Origin: Hordeum vulgare subsp. vulgare | Taxonomy: Eukaryota; Streptophyta; Magnoliopsida; Poales; Poaceae | NCBI RefSeq assembly: GCF_904849725.1 | Contig: NC_058518.1 | Span: forward strand, 413,423,081 to 413,487,080 | Length of the DNA: 64,000 nucleotides | Reading direction: 5' to 3' | Shown here: piece after piece, positions 54,699 through 64,000 of the stretch | How positions within the stretch are numbered: position 1 is the stretch's first letter | Layout: every line of letters begins with the position of its first letter | Translations under genes and position numbers: made by a program | Notes under the pieces: generated by a model | The model's database searches: none | What the model was told of the DNA's origin: nothing | What the model saw: the letters and a program-made list of their open reading frames with translations, nothing else

Positions 54699-55663
54699 AG
54701 TGGCCTAGCGATCTGTTCTTACGTGCCGCCGGACTGTATGAGGACTTTTATTACTTGGTGGAGAACGCATGCCTTACCGCATTCGTTGAAGATAAGTGTC
54801 CACAATACCTCCTCCTCACTAATATTTTCGTGCAAAGCTTTAACTTCTATCCAAGGAAGAATCCTCCTATGGTTGAGTTCAAATTATATGATCTCCCCCA
54901 GCGCATGTCACTCCAGGATTTTTGCAATGTTTGCAAATTGCCTTTTGTTGGGGATATTCATGAACCTCGTCCACGAGACTTGGAGGCTTTCATAGATACT
55001 ACTGCTGTAGCAGAGGAGAGAGGAGTGTCTTGCGCCGGAGCTGCTAGCATACATTTTCCCGTGCTTCGGTACTTCTCACTATTCATGGGAAAATGTTTGA
55101 TTGGCCGTGGGAAAGCTGGGTCCCTTAGCTCCCCAGATCTTGCGGTTTTGCGCGAAGCCCTTTATAAAGATAAAACTTATAGCTTGGGCGCTATAGTGGC
55201 TCAAAGGTTGAACACAAACCGTTCTAAAGGCGTTGTCTATGGAGGTATCTATGCTACTCGTCTTGCTAGACACTTTGAGATACCTATTAGACTAGACGAG
55301 GAAGAAGAGATTCTTCTTCCTGAGAGATATCTAGATTATGATAGCATGGTTCGCCATGACTTTCTTGATAGAGATATAAATAGAAGGATGATTTATAACC
55401 TGGTATTTAGTCAGGGTACTTGTGAGACTATTACTTTGCCTGCTCCTTCTTTGTTCAATCTTCATGCAGGCAGGTACATCATTATGCCCTCGGACATCTA
55501 CGCATATTGGGGCATAGCCCAACCACAGGTGCCCGTGCCCGAGCCACCAGTCGTGTACCAGACGCCAGTTTATCAGTGGGAGCTAGAGGAGCTCACACAG
55601 CAGTGGCACCCTCAGTACACTCCGGAGTACCCCGGAGTTGGTTATTTCCCTCCATGGGAGTAG
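54699..55663 (+). pseudogene. Element E second ORF, main part: Athila ORF1-like protein
   Basis: Open from the G1 boundary to TAG 55663 (about 321 codons). It includes DFYYLVENACLTAFVEDKCP, FNFYPRKNPPMVEFKLYDLP, SLQDFCNVCKLPFVGDIHEP, then YSLGAIVAQRLNTNRSKGVV and GIYATRLARHFEIPIRLDEE. The tail is rich in Pro, Gln and Glu (QPQVPVPEPPVVYQ, WHPQYTPEYPG). The FKLYDLP..MSLQDFC..C.LP arrangement fits the plant retrotransposon family known as ATHILA ORF-1 (Pfam PF03078). I rely on memory for that assignment. Function unknown. It has no stop of its own in this copy; only the G1 insertion breaks it. Confidence 0.7.
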
Positions 55664-56144
55664 ACCAACTCAGGCCAAAAGCCTAAGCTTGGAGTAGTAC
55701 GTGTTTCTCACCGACTTTATATGCTTGCTTACGCTTTCACTTTGTTAGTCGTTGTTCACACTTTGCCACTGTATCATCCATGCTAGTTTATTTCTTTTTC
55801 TCGTTTTCTTTTCGTGTGTTTGTCTAGTTTGAGAAAACCGAAAAATATTTTCCCGTTCTTCTTTTGCTTGTTGGGAGCTTTCTCGTGTAAGTAGTTTTCT
55901 TTTTCTTTAGGTCAAGGCAGAAGACCATGGTTACAATGTTTAGTGGCTCTCGCATGCATATCTTTTTATCTGTCAAAGAGCCATATTACTTTGTCTTCTC
56001 CTTTGTGTTTGCTTGCAGATTCCAGCTTAGTCCAATGCACGAGCACTCTTATTATTGTTCACATCATTCGATCGTGCAAGTGAAAGGCAATAATGACGAT
56101 ATATGATGAAGTGACTGAGCTTGGAAAGCTGGTATGAACTCGAT
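55664..56144 (+). other. Element E 3' internal region, cut by element F
   Basis: Non-coding. It aligns with the corresponding part of F (59690-59220 read on the minus strand), which shows that E stops early at 56144 because F is inserted there. Confidence 0.8.
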
Positions 56145-57752
56145 TGATAACCCACAAGTGTAGGGGATCGCAGCAGTTTTCGAGGGTAGAGTATTCAACC
56201 CAAATTTATTGATTCGACACAAGGGGAAGCGAAAGAATATTCTCAAGTATTAGCAGCTGAGTTTGTAAGTTCCAATGACACCTGAAAGATTAGTGTTTGC
56301 AAGCAAAGTATCAGTAGCAAAGTAGTATGATAGCAACGGTGCCAGAAAAGATCTGTTGATGACAAACTCTTCCTAACTTGTTGTATCAATGGCGCCAGTA
56401 AATAGCACGTTGACGGAGGACTATTCTTCCCCAGCAACGGCTCAAGAAAAGTCTTGCAACAGGTAACAACAAAGTAGCAATTAACAGCGGTAGCAACAGC
56501 AACAACAAGTAACAGCAGTAGTGACAATAGTAGCAAGGAACAACAGTAGTGACAGCAGCAGCAGAGTAACATCAATAGCAACAGTAGTAGCGAGAAAGTA
56601 ACGTAGCAAGGACCAGTAGTAAAAGACTCGTAGGCAGTGGATCGGTGATGGATGATTATGCCGGATGTGATTCACCATGTAACATCTATAACACAGAGAG
56701 ATATGTAACTAGCTCTCGTTCGTCAATCTAATGTAGGCATGTATTCCGTATGTAGTCATACGTGCTTAGGGAAAAGAACTTGCATGACATCTATTGTCCA
56801 TCCCTCCTGTGGCAGCGGGGTCCTAATGGAAACTACGGGATATTAAGGTTCACCTTTTAATAAAGAACCGGACCAATGCATTAACACTTGGTGAATACAT
56901 GAACTCCTCATACTATGGTCATCTCCGGGAGTGGTTCCGGCTATTGTCACTCTGGGGTTGCCGGGTCATAACACATAGTAGGTGACTACAACTTGCAAGA
57001 TAGGATCTAAAACACACATATATTGGTGACAACATAATAGGCTCAGATCTGAAATTATGGCACTCGGGCCCTAGTGACAAGCATTAAGCATGGCAAAGTA
57101 GTAGCAACATCAATCTCAGAACATAGTGGATACTAGGGATCAATCCTCATCAAAACTAACTCGATTACATGATAGATCTCAGCCAACTCATCACCGTCCA
57201 GCAAGCCTACGATAAGATTACTCATGAACGGTGAAGAGCATCATGGAATTGGCGATGGAGGAAGGTTGATGATGACGATGGTGACGATTTCCCCTCTCCG
57301 AAGCCCAGAACGGACTCCAGATCTGCCCTTCACATGAAGAACAGGAGGTGACGACACCTCCGTATCGTAAAACGCGATGAATCCTTCTCCTTGATTTTTT
57401 TCCGGGCGAGACGGAATAAATAGAGCTGAGTTTGGAGGCGGTGGCGCCACGTGGGCCCACAAGCCCTCACGACGCGGCCAGGGGGGGGGGGTGGCCGCGG
57501 CCCATGGGCTTGTGGTCCACTGGCACACCTCGTCCGGTGGATCTTTGCGCAGGTATTTTTCATTTATTCCAGAAAATTTGTCCGTAAATTTTCAGGACAT
57601 TCCGAGAACTTTTATTTCAGCACAAAAACAACACCATGGCAATTCTGGTCAAAACAACTTTAGTCCGGGTTAGTTCCATTCAAATCATGCAAATTAGAGT
57701 CCAAAACAAGGGCAAAAGAGTTCGGAAAATTAGATACGACGGAGACGTATCA
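56145..57752 (-). repeat. Element F 3' LTR
   Basis: 1608 bp. The minus strand starts TGATACGTCTCCGTCGTATC at 57752 and ends GTGGGTTATCA at 56145. Hairpin at 57451-57523, with a G-run (57480-57491) in its loop. It is longer than the E LTR mainly through the triplet tract (56300-56620). Confidence 0.93.
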
Positions 57753-57766
57753 ACTCCCCCAAGCTT
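57753..57766 (-). promoter_or_regulatory. Element F polypurine tract
   Basis: The minus strand reads AAGCTTGGGGGAG and one T before the LTR start at 57752. Confidence 0.87.
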
Positions 57767-59700
57767 AAAGCCTTGCTTGTCCTCAAGCAATTCAGTTGAC
57801 AAACTGAAAGAGACAAAAGAAAAACTTTGACGAACTCCGTTTGATCTTGTTGTTGCAACTATGTCTAACTCATAACCAGAATTTCAGCAGGATCACAAGC
57901 AAACCACATAAGCAAATGACATCTAGGTCTCACGGTAAACTCATATAAATGGCATAATGAGCTAGCGAGCAAATAATAATAAGCCTCAAATGTCAACACT
58001 TCAATCAAAACAACATGAAGCCGTACGAATAGATGGTATCTCGCTAGCTCTTTTTGTGACCGCAAAACATAAATGCATAGCACCTTCAAAGACCAAGGGC
58101 TGACTAAACATTGCAATTCAAGGCAATGAAGATCCAGTCACACTCATACTCAACACAGTTAAAAGCAAAGCATAAAAATGACAGATGTGCTCTCTAATTG
58201 GTGCTTTTGTAAGAGGACGATGACTCAACAGGAACATAAATAGACATGCCCTTCACAGAGGGAAGCATTGATTTGCAGAGGTGCCAGAGCTCAAGCTTTG
58301 AAAAAAGAGATAATAATTTTGGGTGGCATGCTTTCATTGTCAAAGCAATGACTAAGAGTTCTCAACATCTTCCACGCTACACATGCTATAGGCGGTTCCC
58401 AAACAGAAAAGTAAAGTTTTGACTCCCCCACCACCAATCAATCACACTCCACGGCTAGACGAATCCTCGGGTACCGTCCATACCAACATCAATCATGGGG
58501 GAGTTTTGTTTGCAATTATCTTTTCGATTTGAGCATGGAACTGGGAATTCCAATTATCGGCCCCTTTCTCGTGAATGATAGTGAATAAACACATATCGAG
58601 GATAACACGCCTAGCATGGAAGATACTAATAGCCCCCTGTCACCACATGAGCGGTTCGGGCATGCAAAATAGATTATTTTTTGAAGGTTTAGAGAGTGGC
58701 ACATGCAAATTTACTTGGAACGGCAGGTAGATACCGCACATAGGTAGGTATGGTGGACTCATATGACACAACTTTGGGTTTATGGAAGTGGATGCACAAG
58801 CAGTATTCCCGCTTAGTACAAGTGAAGGCTAGCAAAAGACTGGGAAGCGACCAACTAGAGAGCGCCAACAGTCATCAAAATGCATTGAGATTAACTAACA
58901 TTGAGTGCAAGCATGAGTAGGACATAAACCACCATGACCATGAACATCATAGAGGCTATGTTGATTTTGTTTCAGCTACATGCGTGAACATGCGCCAAGT
59001 CAAGCCACTTGAATCATTCAAAGGAGGATACCATCCTATCATACTACATCATAGTCATCTCAACATTCATGTTGGCAACCAAGACAAACCATTATAAGCT
59101 CCTAGCTAAGTAAGCATGGCATAAGCAACTATGATCTCTAAGTTGTCATTGCAAACATGTTTCTCTCACAACAAAGCTGAATCAGGCATGACGAGCTAGT
59201 CATATTTACAAAAAAAATAAATAGATCAAGTTCATACCAGCTTTTCCAGGCTCAGTCACTTCATCATATATCGTCATTATTGCCTTTCACTTGCACGACC
59301 GAACGATATGAACAATAATAAGAGTGCTCGTGCATGGGACTACGCTGGAATCTGCAGGCAAACACAAAGGAGAAGACAAAGTAATATGGCTCTTTGAAAG
59401 CTAAACAGGTATGCATGCAAGAGCCACTAAACATTGTAACCATGATCTTCTACCTTGACCCAAAGAAAAAGAAAACTATTTACACGGGAAAGCTCCCAAC
59501 AAGCAAAAGAAAAAAAATAAAATCTTTTTGGGTTTTCTCAAACTAGACAGACACACGAAAAGAAAACGAGAAAATGAAAATAAACTAGCATGGATGATAC
59601 AGTGGCAAAGTGTGAACACCGACGAACAAAGTGAAAGCATAAGCAAGAATGTAAAGTCTTTAAGAACACATACTCCCCCAAGCTTAGGATTTTGGCCTAA
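57767..59700 (-). other. Element F non-coding 3' internal region
   Basis: About 1.9 kb without a credible ORF. One further polypurine-like motif (CCCCCAAGCTTAGG) lies near 59673, just downstream of the second ORF. Confidence 0.75.
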
Positions 59701-59706
59701 GTTGGT

Positions 59707-60776
59707 CTACTCCCAAGGATGGAAATAACCAGCTCCGGGGTACTCCAGAGTGGACTGAGGATGCCACAGCTGTGTGAGCTCCTCTGGCTCCCACTGATAA
59801 ACAGACGTCTGGTACTCGACTGATGGCTCGGGCACGGGCACCTGTGGTTGGGCTAAGCCCCATATGCGTAGATGTCCGAGGGCATAATAATATACTTGCG
59901 TGCATGAAGATTGAACAAACAAGGAGCAGGCAAAGTAATAGTCTCATGAGTACCCTGACTAAATACAAGGTTATAAATCATCCTTCTGTTTATATCTCTA
60001 TCCAGAAAGTCATGGAGAACCATGCTATCATAATATAGATATCTCTCGGGAAGAAGAATCTCTTCTTCCTCATCCAGTCTAATAGGTATCCCAAAGTGTC
60101 TAGCAAGACGGGTAGCATAGATACCTCCATAGACAATGCCTTTAGAACGATTCATGTTCAACCGTTGAGCTACTATAGCGCCCAAGCTATAAGTTTTATC
60201 GTTATAAAGTTCTTCGCGCAAGACCGCAAGATCTGGGGAACTAAGTGACCCAGCTTTCCCACGGCCAATCAAACATTTTCCCACAAATAATAAGAAGTTC
60301 CGAAGCACTGGAAAATGTATGCTAGCAGCTCTAGCGCAAGACACTCCTCTCTCCTCTCCTACAACAATTGTATCAATGAAAGCTTCCAAGTCCCGTGGAC
60401 GAGGTTCATGAATATCCCCAACAAAAGGTAATTTGCAAACATTGCAAAAATCTTGGAGTGACATGTGCTAGGGGATATCATAAAGTTTAAACTCAACCAT
60501 AGGAGGATTCTTCCTCGGATAGAAGTTAAAGCTTTGTATGAAGATATTAGTGAGGGGGAGGTATTGCAGACACTTATCTTCAACGAAGGCAGTAAGGCCT
60601 GTGTTCTCCACCAAGTGATAAAAGTCCTCATAAATTCCAGCGGTGCGTAAGAACACGTTGCTTGGCCATTCGCACGCTCGAACTTCTGTGACTCGAGGGA
60701 CCAGATACTTGGGCCACTTCTCACTCCCATCATCCTTGGGGTCACGGCTTGACGAGCCTCTTAAGAACCTCCTCAT
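59707..60776 (-). pseudogene. Element F second ORF, Athila ORF1-like, one stop and one frameshift
   Basis: It starts at ATG 60776 (MRRFLRGSSSRDPKDDG). The same blocks as in E follow (FNFYPRKNPPMVEFKLYDIP, SLQDFCNVCKLPFVGDIHEP, SLGAIVAQRLNMNRSKGIV). TAG at 60468-60470 stands where E has a Gln codon. A 1-base deletion near 59860 moves the C-terminal tail (QPQVPVPEPSVEYQ) to another frame, ending at 59707. The lesions differ from those in E. Confidence 0.75.
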
Positions 60777-61577
60777 CTTTTCCCTTTTCTATCTCTGAAA
60801 ATTTCTGAAATTTTTAGTGATTCTAAGGAAAAGTGAATAAGGCTCTACAAAACTCATAGAAACTACTCCCACAAGTGCCTAGAGGCCATATTACGCATCA
60901 AAACTACTTGGGACCAGCTAAATTTAGTGTGCAAAGCTCAAGAACATGGTCACCAAGGCAGCAAAAATACGCGGAGTATAAGGCACTAGAGCAAAAACTA
61001 ATTGGACCAATGGAGGAGTCACTTACTAAGGAGTAATTTCCCCAAAAATAGTTCGGAGAATGATGATTTGAGCAAAGAGATCGAAAATCCCAGGAAGAGG
61101 AGCAAGAAAACGGGTTTGAGCTGCGAAACGATTTTTTCTGGAGGTAGGAGAATCAGATGAGAGCAAGAATGAGTGGATGGGGTGCCTGTGGGCCCCACAA
61201 GCCTAGGTGGCCCGGCCAGGGGGGTGCCCGCGCCGTCACGGCTTGTGGCCCACTGGTACAGCCCCCAGACAAGCTCTTCGTCTCAGTATTTTTCAAAAAA
61301 TCCAGAAAAAATCATACTTGATTTTCAGGACCTTCGGAGAACTTTTATTTTCGGGGTATTTTTCTACGAGACGCTAAGACAGAAAACAGGGAAAACTAAA
61401 CTAAATCTATCATCTTTCTTCTAAGCAACCTAAAGTGAAAGCTTAAAACAGAGGTTTGTGACTCCTTGATTCATCCATCTCATGGTCATCGAAAGAAATC
61501 CGTCAATGGGGTTGATCAAATCCCCTCGACAAAACTTTTCGAATCGCAAAAGAGAACGGAGAATTTTTGAACAGTCA
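60777..61577 (-). promoter_or_regulatory. Internal LTR-promoter-like module before the second ORF of element F
   Basis: It mirrors the E module: the hairpin at 61186-61253 (GTGGGCCCCACAAGCC with GGCTTGTGGCCCAC), the GATTTTTTCTGG motif near 61129 (sense CCAGAAAAAATC) and the AAAATAAAAGTTCTC stretch near 61350. Its presence in both copies shows it is part of the family. Confidence 0.6.
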
Positions 61578-64000
61578 CTAGGTCACCTCAATGGGGATGT
61601 GTATCTCCCCAACAAGCAAATTATACTTCATCTTGACACGAGGAATAGGGCATACAAAGCTCCCAATAAGAATCGATGAAGTTTTTTCGATAGCATTGAT
61701 GCAATGTACTCGATATTGTTTCTTCGAAAAGTGCACCGTATGCTCATTACCGTTGACGTGGAAAGTGACTTTGCCTTTGTTGCAATCTATAACAGCCCCT
61801 GCGGTGTTTAAAAAGGGTCTTCCGAGGATGACCGACATGGCATCATCCTCAGGAATATCCAAGATAACAAAGTCTATTAAGATAGTGACATTAGCAACCA
61901 CGACGGGCACATCCTCGCAAATGCCGATAGGGAAAGCAGTTGATTTGTCGGCCATTTGCAGAGAGATTTTAGTGGGTGTCAACTTATCCAGTTCAAGCCT
62001 ACGATAAAGAGAGAGAGGCATAACTCTAACACCGGCTCCAAGGTCGCGTAACACAGTTCTAACATAGTTGCCTTTAATGGAGCAAGGTATAGTGGGCACA
62101 CTGGGATCGCCTAGTTTCTTAGGAGTTCCACCCTTGAAGGTATAATTAGCGAGCATGGTGGAAATCTCAACCTCAGGTATCCTCCTCTTATTAGTCACAA
62201 TATCCTTCATGTACTTAGCATAGGGAGACATCTCGAGCATATCCGTCAAACGCATTTGCAGAAAGACAGGTCTGATCATCTCCAACGAATCGGTCAAAAT
62301 CCTCATCATCCTTTTTCTTGGATGGTTTGGGAGGAAAGGGCATAGGTTTCTGAACCCATGGTTCCCTTTCTTTACCGTGCTTCCTAGCAGTGAAGTCATT
62401 CTTATCGTATCTCTTAGTCTTAGGCTGTGGGTTATCAAGATCAACACTAGGTTCAATCTCCACATCCTTATCATTGCTAGGTTGAGCATCTTCATGAACA
62501 TCGCTATTGACATTATCATTAGGCTCATGTTTAGCACGAGATTGTGTTTCAGCATCAGAGACAGAGACATCGTTTGGACTCTCAGGTGTAGCAGCAACAG
62601 GGTTGCTAGCATGCAGGTTCCTATCATCTTTCTTCTTCTTTCTAGGATGACTAGGTGCATCAGTGCTAACTCCTTGAGAGTCTTGTTCAATTCTCTTCGG
62701 ATGACCCCACGATACAAAGGTTCGTGGGTCATTCTACCGCCTCTAGTGACGACTCTAATGGAATTGTCATTCAACTCCTTGAGCAAGTCATTCTGAGTTT
62801 TAAGTACTTGTTCTACCTGAGTAGTAACCATAGAGGCATGTTTACTCAGAAGCTTAAGATCATTGACGTTTCTGTCCACACAAGCACTTAAATGACTAAG
62901 CATACGAGCATTCTGTTCCAATTGTCTGCTAACATAATCATTGAAACTCTGTTGTTTGGCAACAAAGCTATCAAATTCATCCAGGCATAAGCTAGCAGGT
63001 TTATCAAAAGGAATATCACTCTCATCAAACCTATGCTGAGAATTTACTTCTACTACCTGTATCAGGTTATCGAGACCATGGATCTCTTCGATAGGTGGTA
63101 GATTTTTGACATCTTCAGATTTAATGCCTTTCTCTCGCATAGATTTCTTAGCTTCTTGCATATCTTCAGGACCGAGGAATATAATACCTGTTTTCTTCGG
63201 AGTTGGCATAGGAGGTGGTTCGGGAATAGTCCAAGCATTCTCATTGCACAAGATGTTATTCAATAGAATCGCAGCTTGTTCTACGGTTCGTTCCCTAAAA
63301 ACACTACCGGCACAACTATCTAGGTGGTCTTTAGAAGCATCGGTAAGTCCATTATAGAATATATCAAGTATTTCATTCTTCTCAAGAGGTTGATCAGGCA
63401 AAGCATTCAGTAGCTGGATGAGCCTCCCCCAAGCTTGTGGGAGACTCTCGCAAAGTTGTATATTTCCTGCAAGGCAGCTTGCTTCTTATGGGCAGGGAAA
63501 TATTTTTCAGAGAAGTAGTAGACCATATCCGGGGGGGCTACGCACACAACCAGGAGCAAGAGAAGTGAACCAGGTCTTAGCATCATTCATTAGCGAGAAA
63601 GGAAACAACTTGAGGATATAGTAGTGGCGGATCTTTTCCTCACTAGTGAATAGGGTGGCTATATCGTGAAGTTTGGTAAGATGGGCTAAAACCGTTTCAG
63701 ACTCATAACCATGAAAGGGATCAGATTCGACCAGAGTGATTAACTCAGGGTCGACAGAGAATTCATAATCCTTATCGGTCACAAAGATAGGCGAAGTAGC
63801 AAACTTCGGGTCATATTTCATCCTAGCGTTCAGAGATTTTTCTTTCCACTTGCACAGTAATTTCTCAACATCATAGCTATCCTTACACACAAGAAAGTCC
63901 TCAGCTATCTCTTCCTCGAGAACATAGCGCTCAGGCATAACAGGCAATTCAGGCATAGGAGAGCTAGTTCTAGTAGGCAAAATAGCAGGTTCTACTTCAA
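61578..64000 (-). pseudogene. Element F gag-protease, with shifted central segment
   Basis: The gag start lies beyond the right edge. 63980-63520 gives the N-terminal gag block (MPERYVLEEEIAEDFLVCKD, LTKLHDIATLFTSEEKIRHY). A G-run near 63531 causes a frameshift, and the gag end follows from 63401 (NEILDIFYNGLTDASKDHLD, FRERTVEQAAILLNN). Around 62705 a small deletion shifts the frame, and around 62275 a second change restores it. In between, about 430 bp is read in the wrong frame without a stop. The retropepsin (RDLGAGVRVMP; E has CDLGAGVSVMP) and VILGRPFLNT follow, then the end LLVGEIHIPIEVT at 61578. The original-frame linker is still visible at 62463-62215. Confidence 0.87.
63424..63436 (-). 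promoter_or_regulatory. Polypurine-tract-like 13-mer inside element F gag
   Basis: The plus strand reads CTCCCCCAAGCTT, the exact complement of AAGCTTGGGGGAG, at the same gag position as in B and E. Confidence 0.5.

Larger units (their letters stand above)
40068..56144 (+). mobile_element. Element E: gag-protease retrotransposon without RT or integrase, split by G1 and cut by F
   Basis: 5' LTR (40068-41521), primer site, gag-protease (41601-44330), an internal hairpin module and a second ORF (45096-45159 plus 54699-55663), then 3' internal sequence to 56144. Nothing between protease and the second ORF resembles RT, RNase H or integrase, and the related element F has the same layout. So the lack of pol is a family trait, not a local deletion. 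G1 interrupts at 45160. F is inserted at 56145, so the remaining interior and 3' LTR should lie right of the window. The probable left target duplication is AAGCT (40063-40067). Confidence 0.88.
56145..64000 (-). mobile_element. Element F: second, inverted copy of the E family (5' end outside window)
   Basis: Minus strand: gag-protease (64000 to 61578), internal hairpin module, second ORF (60776-59707), non-coding interior, polypurine tract (57753-57766) and 3' LTR (57752-56145). As in E there is no RT, RNase H or integrase. It is inserted into E at 56144/56145. The left flank is TCGAT (56140-56144), so TCGAT followed by the rest of E is predicted after the F 5' LTR to the right. Confidence 0.9.

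Noticed and set aside
1..64000. tRNA or rRNA genes
   Set aside because: The tRNA-Asp-like stretches are 18-nt primer sites only. I saw no cloverleaf or rRNA core, although a covariance search was not possible.

Overview
The window is plant nuclear DNA and looks like a large grass genome, most likely a Triticeae species (wheat, barley or Aegilops). I infer this from nested LTR retrotransposons, Stowaway-type MITEs ending in CTCCCTCCGT-like repeats, a grass-style GC-rich 5' leader, and a single gene island. No database search was possible, so element families are described by structure, not by catalogue name. I call them A to G and the LINE.

Left part (1-26.8 kb). An L1-type LINE (24257-26815, + strand, 5' part outside the window) is cut by a minus-strand Ty3/gypsy element A (1-24256, its 3' end outside the window). 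A has a second RNase H domain, as in the Tat lineage. Three later insertions interrupt A. One is a solo LTR (978-2499, target-site duplication AACCC). One is a complete but decayed gypsy element B (3738-14009; LTRs about 1.5 kb, gag-protease, RT, RNase H, integrase and an extra 3' ORF). The third is a complete non-autonomous element C (14974-21514, duplication GTGAC) with no pol but one 255-codon ORF of unknown function.

Middle (26.8-35 kb). This holds the only cellular gene I can support. It has a GC-rich 5'UTR exon, a 1.76-kb 5'UTR intron, and a single coding exon (29514-31394) for a 626-residue protein with two UBA-type modules. Two Stowaway-like MITEs lie just downstream. The next roughly 2.6 kb has no recognisable gene.

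Right part (35-64 kb). A diverged relative of C (element D, about 35060-40067) is interrupted by element E (+ strand, from 40068). E and its inverted relative F (minus strand, from 56145) carry gag-protease and a second ORF that resembles the Athila ORF1 family, but no RT, RNase H or integrase. E is split by G1 (45160-54693, duplication GTGCG), which is itself split by G2 (49286-53977, duplication GCCTG). G1 and G2 are long TG...CA units of one family and look like solo LTRs. F is inserted in E at 56145, so the rest of E should resume to the right of the window.

How the elements relate. Autonomous-type B and pol-less C, D, E and F share much of their cis machinery. LTRs of B, C, E and F start or probably started with TGATACGTC; D's is a diverged version. 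B, C and E keep a tRNA-Asp-like primer site 10-11 nt inside the LTR, and all keep an AAGCTTGGGG polypurine tract. B, C, E and F also carry a GC-rich hairpin just upstream of the LTR TATA region. In B, E and F a second copy of that hairpin lies inside the element, directly before the 3' ORF, and the 13-nt polypurine tract recurs inside gag. These shared signals suggest a network in which pol-less elements borrow enzymes from a B-like partner. The duplicated hairpin and polypurine modules are the most novel observations here.
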